This document shows positions 7,396 through 15,880 of a DNA stretch of 64,000 bases, one piece after another. The notes under the pieces were generated by a model that searched no databases, was not told the origin of the DNA, and saw only the letters and a list, made by a program, of their open reading frames with translations. Each line of letters starts with the position of its first letter. Position 1 is the first letter of the stretch. Made by a program: the position numbers and the translations under genes. Origin of the DNA: Oleiagrimonas sp963817755 (lineage in GTDB: Bacteria > Pseudomonadota > Gammaproteobacteria > Xanthomonadales > Rhodanobacteraceae); NCBI GenBank assembly GCA_963817755.1, contig CAWFPB010000003.1, positions 372,001-436,000 on the forward strand, written 5' to 3'.

Positions 7396-10300
7396 TCACC
7401 AGCGATAGACGACCTTCAGGTCGACGCTGTGCATGCGGGTGTGGCGGGCGAACTGGCCGCGATAGGCCAGCTGGGCGGACCAGTTCCTGCTGCTCATCAG
7501 CGCCACGCCGGCATGGACCACGCCGGACACGTTGGGCGCGCCGTTGGCCTGCAGCACCTCGTTGTAGTTCCCCAGGGTCACCGACTGATGCTGCTGCGTG
7601 TCGCCGCCGTAGGTCATGGCGCCCAGTTCGATCCAGGGCGACAGGGTGAGGGTGTCGCGCAGCTGCAAGTGGCTTCCCAGTCGCGCGCCGACGCTGGCGA
7701 TCGACAGACGCGTGGTCTGGCCCGCATAGACCAGATCCAGCAGGCCGGCGCCGGCTTCGCTGTAGCCGTTGCGTCGGGTCTGCTGGTAACCCAGCATCGC
7801 GTACGGCGTCAGGAACAGGCTGTCGCGGGTGATCCGGTAACCGGCCTTGGCCAGCATGCCGGCGTAGCTGCCGCCGGCGTGGCCGTTGGCGACCAGGCCG
7901 GTCGGATCCAGATGGCGGTGGCTGTCCGTGCTCAGGTGACCTGCACCCAGGGTGGCATCGATGAACCAGGGTCCGCGGTTGTACTGGCCATAGGCCGACA
8001 CGCCCGTGACGGTGGTGCTGACGTTCTGGGCCGTGGTCCGGGTCTGGTCGCGTCCACGGTTCAGGGCGGCGCCAAGCACCAGGCCGTCACGCACTTCCGT
8101 GCCAAAGCCCAGCAGCAAACTCTGGTTGTCCAGATGGGCACCGTCCGCGCTGCCGCTGCCGTCGATATAGCGGGCCCAGACGCCCGGGTCGGGTTTCTGG
8201 TCGACCCGCAGGATGCCCTGTGCCGTGCCGCCCTGCGGATTGAGCAGGCCCTGCTGGATATCAAGCAGGCCCAGCTGCGTGCCCCAGCCGGCGATGTTGA
8301 CGCCCTGGGCGGTCGTGTACGCCGGGCCGAGAGCGCCGCCCGATCCACCCGTGGCCGGGACCAAGACAAGCCGGGCCGTGGTGCCGGTGTAGTTGATCTG
8401 CGGCGTGATGTAGCCGCCAAACAGCCGGTTGTAGGCCACTGAACCGAAGGTGCCGTTCAGAGTGCCGGCCTGGACGATGGTGTACTGCGTGCCGACGGTG
8501 TAGGTGCCCGAGTTCACGTTGATGGTGAGCCCTTCGCCGTTGAGGTTGGCGGTGCCGCTCACCGACAGCTGTCCGTAGTCCGTACCGGCCACGGCCGTGG
8601 TGGTGGACGTGGGCCGCACGCCGATGCTCACCGTATCGGTGCTGGCGGGATTGAAGTTGCCGTTCAACTGCAGGATGCCGCCCTGGACGGACCAGTGAGC
8701 GATGACGTTGGGCGTGGAGCCGGAAGCGCCGGTGATCGTCCAGGTGCTGGTGCCGGTTTTGAGCAGGGTGTTGAAGCCAGCAAACACGGGCGTGCCGGAA
8801 TAGCTGGACGGGGCGCTGGTCGACAGCGTGCCCGTCAGCGTGGTGTTGGTATTGCCGCCCAGCTCCAGGGTATCGCCACCGTTGGTGGTGCCACTGCCAC
8901 TGACCGCATTGCCGGTGAAGATGGCGCCAGACAACAGCTCCAGGGTATTGCCGCCGCCGGAGAAATCCACCGCATCGGCCTGCACCGTGCCGCTGCCATC
9001 CAGCCCACCCGCGATCGTGCCGCTGTTGATCACGGTGGCGTTGCCCGTGGCCATCACCCCGGCACCGCCCAGGCCGCCGGAACCCTGGCTGCCAGCGGTG
9101 CCAGCGCTGCCGGAGGCGCCCGTGCTGCCGCCACCATAGCCGCCCGTGCCACCCGAGCCACCGGTGCCGCCCGAGCCGCCCGTACCAGCCGAGCCACCCG
9201 AGCCCCCCAAGATGGTCCCACTGTTCGTCAACGTAAAGCCGCTGCCGGACACCCCCGCGCCGCCCGAGCCGCCAGAACCGCCTGTACCGCCAGAGCCCCC
9301 CGATCCCCCCGAGCCGCCCGGGCCACCCGTGCCATAAACATAGCCGTTGTCAGAGCCGCCAGAGCCACCCGAACCCCCCGTGCCACCCGAGCTCCCCGTG
9401 CCACCCGAGCCCCCCGTGCCCCCCGAGATGGTCCCGCTGTTGGTCAGGCTAAAGCCACTGCCGGACACCCCCGCGCCGCCTGTACCGCCCGCGCCGCCGG
9501 TACCACCAAGGCCACCAGGGCCACCAGGGCCACCCGAGCCCCCCGGACCACCCGGGCCACCCACAGTGCCACCATAGCCGCCCGAGCCGCCCGAGCCGCC
9601 CGAGCCACCCGAGCCCCCCGAGCCACCGGCACCACCATCGCCACCCGTGATGGTAGAGCCGTTATCGTTAGTCAGCGTCAAGCCGTTGCCGGACACCCCT
9701 GCGCCGCCTGTACCGCCAGTGCCGCCGGTACCACCAAAGTCACCCGAGCCCCCCGCGCCCCCCGGGGCACCCGTGCCATTTGGGTTACCCACATGGACAC
9801 CGGCGCCGCCCGAGGCTCCCGAGCCCCCCGAACCCCCCGAACCCCCTGTGCCACCGGTACCACCATGGCCGCCCGTGATGGTGCCGCCGTTACCATTGGT
9901 CAACGTCAGGCTGCTGCCGGACACCCCCGCGCCGCCCGCGCCGCCCGAGCCGCCTGTACCGCCAAAGTTCCCCGAGCCACCCGAGCCACCCGGGTGAACC
10001 GGTGCATACATATAAACGCCGCCATCGCCGCCAGAGCCCCCCGAGCCACCCGGGCCACCTGAGCCTCCAGAACCACCTGTGACGGTACCGCTGTTCGTCA
10101 GCGTCAAGCCGCTGCCGGACACCCCCGTGCCGCCAGAGCCGCCAGAGCCGCCTATACCGCCATAGCCACCCAGGCCACCATCGCGACCATAGCCAGAGCC
10201 ATCGTTAGCACCATGCCCCCCCGGGCCGCCCAGGCCACCCGTGCCACCCGCGCCCCCCGTGATCGTGCCGCTGCTGGTCAGCGTGAAGCCGCTGCCGTAT

Positions 10301-11115
10301 ACCCCCGCGCCGCCGGTACCACCCGAGCTTCCCGTGCCACCCGTGCCACCTTGGTCAGAGCCATTGTCAGCACCACGCCCCCCCGGGCCGCCCAGGCCAC
10401 CCGTGCCACCCGCGCCCCCCGTGATCGTGCCGCTGCTGGTCAGCGTGAAGCCGCTGCCGTATACCCCCGCGCCGCCGGTACCCCCCGAGCCGCCCGTGCC
10501 ACCCGTGCCACCAATGTAGTCATAGTTATGGCTATAGCTTCCCGTGCCACCCGAGCCCCCCGGTCCGCCCGCGCCGCCCGTGAGGCCATCCCCACTGTTC
10601 AGGGAATATCCCCCCGTACCGGGCATCACGTATCCCGACCCACCGCCACCGCCACCGCCGCCGCCCGCGCCGCCGGTAGCGATAGTGGTTGGATTCCCGT
10701 AGCCGACCGGGCCGCCTGCGCCACCCGCGCCGCCCGCGCCGCCCGCGCCGTAACCACGGCCCCCGGCGCCACCCGCCGACCCTGCATGATCCGGGCTACC
10801 ACCCGTGCCGCCGTTGTCGGTGCTGTTCGCCCCCGTTCCGCCGGTACCGCTGGACGTGCCCGCAGCATGGCCGCCGGGGCCACCTGCTGGGCCGGTGACA
10901 TGGCCGGTGATCTGGGTGGTGGCCGCCAAGGCCGGTGCCGAGGGCACCACGGCCAGCACCAGCGCTATCGCAGTGACCAGCGACGCGGCATGCCGGGGCA
11001 GGCGGCGGCGTCCCTGCACGGGGCTCGCGCTTCGGCCCTGGACACTGCCCAGTTCGGAGGTGACCTGGACCACGCCGAGCGCGGCATTGAAAACGATGCG
11101 ATAGATCCTGTTCAT
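7396..11115 (-). CDS. glycine-rich repeat autotransporter (type Va)
   Basis: A predicted surface autotransporter of 1239 residues from the ATG at 11115, which has AGGGAA upstream. The start MNRIYRIVFNAALG is an extended signal peptide region, followed by a hydrophobic core and cleavage near APALA. Residues about 70-690 are an extreme Gly/Ser/Thr repeat (GGTGGSGG type), punctuated by seven clear copies of GVSGSGFTLTNSGTITGG-like units. Then comes a beta-helical linker, and the last ~260 residues form the autotransporter beta-barrel, ending in VVYRW with a terminal aromatic residue. A 107-bp exact direct repeat (10214-10320 and 10376-10482) shows the passenger grows and shrinks by recombination. 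Role is probably adhesion or surface coating; this is inference. Confidence 0.85.
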   Translation of the reverse strand: MNRIYRIVFNAALGVVQVTSELGSVQGRSASPVQGRRRLPRHAASLVTAIALVLAVVPSAPALAATTQITGHVTGPAGGPGGHAAGTSSGTGGTGANSTDNGGTGGSPDHAGSAGGAGGRGYGAGGAGGAGGAGGPVGYGNPTTIATGGAGGGGGGGGGSGYVMPGTGGYSLNSGDGLTGGAGGPGGSGGTGSYSHNYDYIGGTGGTGGSGGTGGAGVYGSGFTLTSSGTITGGAGGTGGLGGPGGRGADNGSDQGGTGGTGSSGGTGGAGVYGSGFTLTSSGTITGGAGGTGGLGGPGGHGANDGSGYGRDGGLGGYGGIGGSGGSGGTGVSGSGLTLTNSGTVTGGSGGSGGPGGSGGSGGDGGVYMYAPVHPGGSGGSGNFGGTGGSGGAGGAGVSGSSLTLTNGNGGTITGGHGGTGGTGGSGGSGGSGASGGAGVHVGNPNGTGAPGGAGGSGDFGGTGGTGGTGGAGVSGNGLTLTNDNGSTITGGDGGAGGSGGSGGSGGSGGSGGYGGTVGGPGGPGGSGGPGGPGGLGGTGGAGGTGGAGVSGSGFSLTNSGTISGGTGGSGGTGSSGGTGGSGGSGGSDNGYVYGTGGPGGSGGSGGSGGTGGSGGSGGAGVSGSGFTLTNSGTILGGSGGSAGTGGSGGTGGSGGTGGYGGGSTGASGSAGTAGSQGSGGLGGAGVMATGNATVINSGTIAGGLDGSGTVQADAVDFSGGGNTLELLSGAIFTGNAVSGSGTTNGGDTLELGGNTNTTLTGTLSTSAPSSYSGTPVFAGFNTLLKTGTSTWTITGASGSTPNVIAHWSVQGGILQLNGNFNPASTDTVSIGVRPTSTTTAVAGTDYGQLSVSGTANLNGEGLTINVNSGTYTVGTQYTIVQAGTLNGTFGSVAYNRLFGGYITPQINYTGTTARLVLVPATGGSGGALGPAYTTAQGVNIAGWGTQLGLLDIQQGLLNPQGGTAQGILRVDQKPDPGVWARYIDGSGSADGAHLDNQSLLLGFGTEVRDGLVLGAALNRGRDQTRTTAQNVSTTVTGVSAYGQYNRGPWFIDATLGAGHLSTDSHRHLDPTGLVANGHAGGSYAGMLAKAGYRITRDSLFLTPYAMLGYQQTRRNGYSEAGAGLLDLVYAGQTTRLSIASVGARLGSHLQLRDTLTLSPWIELGAMTYGGDTQQHQSVTLGNYNEVLQANGAPNVSGVVHAGVALMSSRNWSAQLAYRGQFARHTRMHSVDLKVVYRW

Positions 11116-11200
11116 TAGCATTTCCCTGTCATTGAAGGCAGCGTGCGCGATATGCCGTCGCGCCGCAACACGGGAGCCTTCCGCTGGCGATTTCACCGAA

Positions 11201-11220
11201 CGGGACGGAGGGAATTAATT
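11201..11220. repeat. degenerate Rep-A end
   Basis: GGGACGGAGGGAATTAATT resembles Rep-A (GGGGACGGGGGTAATTAAG) in the same orientation as the copy at 11547. Together they bracket the acyltransferase fragment, and this one supplies its stop codon. Confidence 0.6.
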
Positions 11221-11546
11221 CGATCCACCGTCCTGCGGCTGCAGCATGCGAGCCACCTGGTCGTCCTTTTCACGCCATAGCGTGTTCATCCATGCCTTGA
11301 TCCGCCCGCGAAACGCAGGGTCCTGGTCGTAGTCGCCCAGCAGTTCGGGATCCAGTGGACGCTCGCGCACGTGGACGCGTATGTCATGCACGCGCCCGGC
11401 GATCAGGTCCATCATCGTGCAGGGGCCCCCCGGGTAGACGATCGTCACATCCACGACAGCGTGCAAGGCCTCACCCATGGCATCGAGCACGAAGGCCACG
11501 CCTCCGGCCTTCGGTTGCAGCAGGTAGCGAAACGGCGACGCCTGCG
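11215..11546 (-). pseudogene. C-terminal fragment of PlsC-type acyltransferase
   Basis: This encodes about 110 residues (FRYLLQPKAGGVAFVLD through LQPQDGGSN) that align closely with the C-terminal third of the intact acyltransferase at 22737-23669. The catalytic HX4D and EGTR motifs are absent. The fragment starts abruptly at a Rep-A copy (11547) and its stop falls in a Rep-A-like sequence (11201-11220). It differs from the intact gene at many positions, so it comes from a related copy and not a very recent duplication. Confidence 0.8.
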
Positions 11547-11754
11547 AAAAAGGGGACGGGGGTAATTAAGTCTCCTGCTCTTGCCCCTTGATCCACCGAG
11601 GTCTCCCGCGCGGGCGGACCTCGGCGGGTCGGCCGAGTGCTATTTCGATCATGGCATGGAACGTCCGGTCGCCCAGTGACCGTTGTTTCTGTAGATGGGT
11701 GCGAATGCGGTCGAGATCTTCGCTGTTAACGCCCTCAAGGAGCCAGGCCTGATA
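11547..11754 (-). pseudogene. Rep-A end and C-terminal remnant of a group-A RAYT
   Basis: Rep-A (11547-11574) is followed by codons, on the minus strand, for YQAWLLEGVNSEDLDRIRTH through RWIKGQEQET, the last 60 residues of a group-A RAYT. The gene is interrupted at 11755 by the complete group-B RAYT element. The missing 5' part is not found on the other side of that element. Confidence 0.85.
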
Positions 11755-12628
11755 ACTAACGGGGTCAGAGCCCCTTACAGTCGTTTGAATTCCGTTGTTC
11801 GAGGTTGGGTGGAACTGCGGGTTGTTGGCTGACCTGTCGCGTAGGCCTGGGCTGATGGCGCGCTTGGCTTGATTTGGGCAAGGTGAGGATTTCGCAGGGA
11901 GTCGCGGATGCCTCGTCAGCCCAGGCCGGATCTTGCCGGCATTGCGCAGCACGTTGTGCAGCGTGGCATTGACCGCCAGGCATGCTTCTTCTCCGAAGAG
12001 GACTACCGCTGCTACCTGACTGGTTTGCGGCAGGCTGCATCGCGCTATGCATGCCGGGTGCATGCCTACGTCTTGATGACCAACCATGTCCACCTTCTGG
12101 TGACTCCGGAATCGGTGGGTGCGGTTTCGCGGATGATGCAGTGGCTGGGTCGGCACTATGTCGGTCATGTGAATTCCCATTACCGGCGTACCGGTACGCT
12201 GTGGGAAGGGCGTTTCAAGTCCTGTCTGGTGGATTCGGAACGATATCTGCTCTTGTGCCATCGATATATCGAGTTGAACCCCGTGCGTGCGGGCATGGTG
12301 GAGCAGCTGCGTGACTATCGCTGGTCCAGCTATCACGGCAATGCGCTCGGTGAAGCCAATCCGATCCTTGCCCCGCATGCCTCGTATCTGGCGCTCGGCG
12401 CGAATCCTGCATCAAGGCAGCAGGCGTACCGGGACTTGTTCAGGGAAGGCATCGACGAGAGCCGGTTGGCTGAAATTCGGGCCTATGTGCAGCAGCAACG
12501 TGCACTGGGCGGGACGCGTTTCCAGGCACAGATCGAAGCGATGCTCGGTCGCTGTGCCCGTGTGCGGCCAGCGCACCGGCCTGCGTCCAGCGATGAGCTG
12601 ACCCTTAAGGGGCTCTGACCCGGTTAGT
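11755..12628 (+). mobile_element. complete group-B RAYT element with 23-bp inverted ends
   Basis: The element has ends ACTAACGGGGTCAGAGCCCC + TTA (11755-11777) and the facing copy ending GGTTAGT (12606-12628). The two arms differ at one position. It is inserted in the coding region of a group-A RAYT remnant. It carries one RAYT gene whose stop codon lies in the right end. Confidence 0.85.
11908..12618 (+). CDS. REP-associated tyrosine transposase (RAYT, group B)
   Basis: A 236-residue Y1/HUH transposase of the TnpA-REP family. It has the HUH motif TNHVHLLV, the tyrosine region CHRYIELNPVRAG and the typical GTLWEGRFKSC block. It shares the family scaffold with group A but is clearly different in sequence (MPRQPRPDLAGIAQHVVQRG start). 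The final residues TLKGL and the TGA are encoded by the inverted repeat itself. It appears intact. A shorter derivative that keeps only its ends and C-terminus lies at 24335-24555. Confidence 0.88.
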   Translation: MPRQPRPDLAGIAQHVVQRGIDRQACFFSEEDYRCYLTGLRQAASRYACRVHAYVLMTNHVHLLVTPESVGAVSRMMQWLGRHYVGHVNSHYRRTGTLWEGRFKSCLVDSERYLLLCHRYIELNPVRAGMVEQLRDYRWSSYHGNALGEANPILAPHASYLALGANPASRQQAYRDLFREGIDESRLAEIRAYVQQQRALGGTRFQAQIEAMLGRCARVRPAHRPASSDELTLKGL

Positions 12629-12803
12629 AATCGAGGAAAGTAATTCTTCCTAATTTGACCGGTTAAAATGCGTGTACGGTCGCGGCGTCCAAAAGGGGGG
12701 TGGCTAATTCTCCCTGCTAATTTTTCGTCGACACAGAATGGAAATGCGAGGTCGGCTCACTTACGCGCGTTGAAGTCTGGATGCTTTGAAGGTTCAGTAG
12801 GAC
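12629..12803. other. intergenic stretch with a degenerate repeat
   Basis: It holds a weak Rep-A-like piece (CCAAAAGGGGGGTGGCTAAT, about 12689). I see nothing else in it. Confidence 0.5.
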
Positions 12804-13214
12804 ATGGAAAGTTACGCCATAAGAATTGAATCACTTTCCCGGCAGTTGTCGGATACACCCAAGCTGATGTTTTTCCTGGTTCTATGGGCGCTGATGGGGC
12901 TGGCATTCCTGAAGGGTGGTGGGGTCTGGCGCGCCGGGGCCATCGGAGGTTTCTTCGGCACCCTGCCTTCCCTGCGCCTTGGGCTGGCTGCAAGCATCGC
13001 CGTGCAGGGGAACGCCGACTGGTCCAGGGCGGAGCAGTGGCTTGAACGCACGGGTCATTGTCGAAAGGGGGCTGCATGGGCGCCTCCGCTGCCGCGCCTG
13101 TTGTATTTCAACACCCAGATCGTGCGTTATGCGGACGGTCGCATTCATGGCCCCCTGGTGTTGCTTCGGCGGTTGCGAAAAGTACTGCTCGATGATGTGT
13201 CCGGACATCCATGA
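12804..13214 (+). CDS. hypothetical protein with one membrane segment
   Basis: A 136-residue protein with a hydrophobic segment at residues about 20-38 (LMFFLVLWALMGLAFL) and a second moderately hydrophobic stretch at 45-68. The C-terminus is basic (LLRRLRKVLL). It starts at an ATG preceded by AGTAGGA. I do not recognise a family. It lies isolated between two RAYT elements, which suggests it is part of the accessory cargo. Confidence 0.5.
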   Translation: MESYAIRIESLSRQLSDTPKLMFFLVLWALMGLAFLKGGGVWRAGAIGGFFGTLPSLRLGLAASIAVQGNADWSRAEQWLERTGHCRKGAAWAPPLPRLLYFNTQIVRYADGRIHGPLVLLRRLRKVLLDDVSGHP

Positions 13215-13215
13215 T

Positions 13216-14041
13216 AAAAAAGGTGACGGGGGTAATTACATCTCCTGCTCTTGCCCCTTGATCCTTCAAGGTCTCCCGCGCGGGCGGACTGCGGCGGGGC
13301 GGCCGAGTGCTTTTTCGATCATGGCCTGGAACGTCCGGTCGCCCAGTGCGCGTTCTTTCTGTAGATGGGTGCGGATGCGGTCGAGATCTTCGCTGTTCAC
13401 GCCCTCGCGTAGCCAGGCCTGATAGGCGAGGGCGCGTTTGACCGGGTCACGGTCCAGCGATAAGTACACGCTATGCGGTGTTACCAGGGGATCCGACAGC
13501 AGGCTCACGTTGGCATGCACACTCGACCAACGGTGCTGTTCCGCCCGGGTGACCATGGCTGCCCGAACCGGATTGAGTTCGATGTAGCGATACACCGTCA
13601 TCAGGTATCGCTCGGTATCCACGGGGCAGGATTTGAAGCGGCCCTGCCAGAGTGTTCCGACTCGCCGATGACGACGGTTGAAGGCGCGGACATAACACTG
13701 GCCCACATGGCGCATGGCGCGTGAAAGGGCTTGGCGCTCGGGTGGCGTCACCAGCAAGTGAATGTGGTTGCCCATGAACACGTAGGCATGCACCGGGATC
13801 TCGTGTTCAGACATGCCTTCACAAAGCAGGACATGGAAATGCTCGCGGTCTGCATCATCCACGAAGATCGCGCATCGGTTCACGCCGCGCTGGGTGACAT
13901 GCAGCGGTACGCCGGGCAGTTCGATGCGGGCTTGGCGTGGCATGCGGCAAGCGTTGCATGCCATCGGGCAGGCGTTCTGTCGGGCGCAGCCTACCATCCA
14001 TGTAGGCTATCGCGTGGCTTGATTTCCTCCGTCCTCTTTAA
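13216..14041 (-). mobile_element. older group-A RAYT element with diverged ends
   Basis: The left end (AAAGGTGACGGGGGTAATTA, 13216-13242) and right end (CTTGATTTCCTCCGTCCTC, to 14041) are Rep-A copies with several changes. The element has the same layout as 3495-4321. Confidence 0.8.
13266..13943 (-). CDS. REP-associated tyrosine transposase (RAYT, group A)
   Basis: A 225-residue RAYT nearly identical to the 3514 copy through ALGRPAAVRPRGRP. It then stops early because of a small change in the last codons, losing the RRIKGQEQET tail. The HUH motif (GNHIHLLV) and the tyrosine region (VYRYIELNPVRA) are present. Start taken at ATG 13943, by homology; an in-frame ATG at 13997 exists. Its ends are more diverged than its coding region. 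Confidence 0.82.
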   Translation of the reverse strand: MPRQARIELPGVPLHVTQRGVNRCAIFVDDADREHFHVLLCEGMSEHEIPVHAYVFMGNHIHLLVTPPERQALSRAMRHVGQCYVRAFNRRHRRVGTLWQGRFKSCPVDTERYLMTVYRYIELNPVRAAMVTRAEQHRWSSVHANVSLLSDPLVTPHSVYLSLDRDPVKRALAYQAWLREGVNSEDLDRIRTHLQKERALGDRTFQAMIEKALGRPAAVRPRGRP

Positions 14042-14286
14042 AGCCGCTAAAGCGCCCTTTCTTCAAAGCCGGCATTCCCCGGGAACCGGCCTGCACGGGT
14101 ACGCGCTGGCGCCCGACGTCCTGCGTTGCGTCCAACCTTTTGCCGCGCTGGCGCATCCATAGGACACATCGCTTCTCCGCGACCCAGTCTCCTTTCGCCC
14201 GGGGTCCCGCCGGCGGAGTCCCTTTCGCGGCCATGCATCCCGCGTCCGGCTGGACCGGACGCCCGGCCCCTCGCAGCGAGATTCCC

Positions 14287-15486
14287 ATGATCCGACACAG
14301 ACTCGTGTCTCTTGCACTGCCCGCCCTGCTGTCCCTGTGCGGATGGACCGCGACCGCACGGGCGGCTCCCGAAGTCCCGGTCACCCGTTCCGGCACGCTG
14401 ACGCTGGCCACCGAATACCGCATCGCCTCGAGCGCGCTGGGCGACGAGCGCACGATCGTGGTGTCCGTGCCCGCGGGCTATGCCGCATCGAAGGCGCGCT
14501 ATCCGGTCATCTACCTGCTCGACGGCATGCAGAACATCCGCCACGCAGCCGGGACCCGCGACGTGCTGGTGCGCTCGGGCGACATGCCGCCGGTGATCCT
14601 GGTCGGTCTCGAGAGCGTCGATCGTTCCCTGGACATGACGCCCTCGCGCATGCGGGGCAACCCCAGGAGCGGCGGCGCATCGAAGCTGCTCGCGCACCTG
14701 CGCGACGAAGTGATCCCCTTCGTCGATGCGCACTACCGCACCAACGGTTTCCGCGTGCTCGCCGGCCACTCCTTCGGCGGGCTGTTCTGCGCCTGGGCCT
14801 GGATGCAGGATCCGAAGCTGTTCCAGGCCCAGATCATCATGTCGCCGGCTTTCTGGTGGAATCACGAGCAGATGCGCAAGGCGGTCGGTCCGTTTCTCGC
14901 CGCGCATCCGAAACTGAACACGTCCGTGTACTTCGGCATCGGCGCCGACGACGGCCTGGGCATGCGCCAGGAGCTGAAGCGGTTCGTCGACACCGTGAAG
15001 GCGAACCAGCCGAAGGGCATGCGCGTGGGCTATCGCGAGTTCGACGGCGAGGGCCACATGTCCGCGCCGCTGCGGACTTTCTATCGCGGCGTGAAATTCG
15101 TCTTCGCCGACCTTCGCCTTCCGGATGCGGTGATTCATCACTTCACCACCAGCGCCTTTCTTGCCCACGAGCGCATGATTCGGGACAAGTACGGCGCCTC
15201 GGCACGCCAGACCCAGGACCTGTACGTGCCGCTGGGACTGCACCTGCTCAAGATCGGCAACGCCGATGGCGCCATCGCGGTCTTGCGGCGCAACGCACAG
15301 GCCTATGCCGGCAACCGCTATCCGCAGAACCATGCCTGGCTGGCCAGCGCCTACGAGGCGGCCGGACGCAAGGCCGATGCCCTGGCCGAATACCGCCGCG
15401 CCTATCGTCTGGCCCTCGAGACCGGCTACGGCAAGGCCGATGCATATCGCCGCAAGATCCTCGCGCTGGGTGGCCGCGTGGACTGA
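14287..15486 (+). CDS. secreted esterase, IroE/enterochelin-esterase-like fold
   Basis: A 399-residue alpha/beta hydrolase of the putative esterase family (COG2819). The signal peptide starts at ATG 14287 (LALPALLSLCGWTATARA). The nucleophile elbow is GHSFGG, in FRVLAGHSFGGLF; a likely acid and histidine lie in FGIGADDG and GEGHMSAP. The last ~100 residues look like a TPR-type helical extension (GDAIAVLRRNAQ, AWLASAYEAAGRKADALAEY). It probably cleaves an ester in the periplasm; the substrate is unknown. The upstream neighbour is a RAYT element, so the promoter region is short. Confidence 0.8.
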   Translation: MIRHRLVSLALPALLSLCGWTATARAAPEVPVTRSGTLTLATEYRIASSALGDERTIVVSVPAGYAASKARYPVIYLLDGMQNIRHAAGTRDVLVRSGDMPPVILVGLESVDRSLDMTPSRMRGNPRSGGASKLLAHLRDEVIPFVDAHYRTNGFRVLAGHSFGGLFCAWAWMQDPKLFQAQIIMSPAFWWNHEQMRKAVGPFLAAHPKLNTSVYFGIGADDGLGMRQELKRFVDTVKANQPKGMRVGYREFDGEGHMSAPLRTFYRGVKFVFADLRLPDAVIHHFTTSAFLAHERMIRDKYGASARQTQDLYVPLGLHLLKIGNADGAIAVLRRNAQAYAGNRYPQNHAWLASAYEAAGRKADALAEYRRAYRLALETGYGKADAYRRKILALGGRVD

Positions 15487-15535
15487 GCCGGTCTCCCGGA
15501 CGTGCTGGCGGCGGGCTTGCCCGCCGCTTGCGCCG

Positions 15536-15695
15536 CCCAAAGGGGGCGGGGGTGAACTAACCGGGTCAGAGCCCCTTACAGTCGTTTGAAACTCGTTCGC
15601 CCGGATGGCGCTGCTGCCCGGGTTCCGAGATGCAAAAAGCCCGGCATGAAGCCGCAAAAAAGGTGTCCAAAATAGGTGTCAGGGACAATTTCTGA
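15536..15695. repeat. Rep-A-like, Rep-B and Rep-E copies in a broken terminator
   Basis: A Rep-A-like piece (15538-15552) is fused to a Rep-B end (15553-15590, ACTAACCGGGTCAGAGCCCC). At 15632-15655, AAAAAGCCCGGCATGAAGCCG is the left side of a terminator hairpin like the intact one at 23783. It is cut off by repeat sequence leading into Rep-E (15665-15692, GGTGTCAGGGACAATTTCTG). Confidence 0.7.
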
Positions 15696-15748
15696 CGTCG
15701 GCTCGGGCGCTAGCGTAAGCTTCCCCGTCAAGCAGACATTTCAAATGT

Positions 15749-15826
15749 AGAGCTTTTGTGCACCCGGCGCGTGCCGGCAAGTCCTGCCGACCGGACTACA
15801 GCGTCCTCTCGCGACGCAGTCCATGA
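15749..15826 (+). pseudogene. C-terminal tail of a DUF6090-like gene
   Basis: The frame reads HPARAGKSCRPDYSVL and then stops. It matches the last residues of the DUF6090-like protein at 41853-42533 (HPMRAGPSCRPDYSAI). A 22-base stretch is identical in DNA between the two places. The fragment lies between facing Rep-E copies (15665-15692 and 15851-15873). Confidence 0.65.
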
Positions 15827-15850
15827 ACGGAACATGGTGTCCGCTCATAA

Positions 15851-15873
15851 AGTCCCTGACACTGTTTTTTCCT
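15851..15873. repeat. inverted Rep-E copy
   Basis: AAGTCCCTGACACTGTTTTTT is the complement of the Rep-E core at 15665. It lies just after the stop codon of the cytochrome c peroxidase gene. Confidence 0.7.
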
Positions 15874-15880
15874 CGACCCA

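Noticed and set aside
9050..10890. Regular repeats that could be taken for a CRISPR array
   Set aside because: The units are in frame, variable in length and encode GGTGG repeats; there are no constant repeats with unique spacers and no cas genes.
7360..11118. Long plus-strand frames opposite the autotransporter (7360-8442, 8695-10062, 10213-11118), Ala/Arg/Thr-rich or Pro-rich
   Set aside because: They mirror the GC-rich glycine repeats of the real minus-strand gene. They lack ribosome-binding sites and any recognisable domain.
14047..15657. 536-codon minus-strand frame over the esterase
   Set aside because: It is the antisense shadow of a well-supported secreted esterase with signal peptide and GHSFGG motif.
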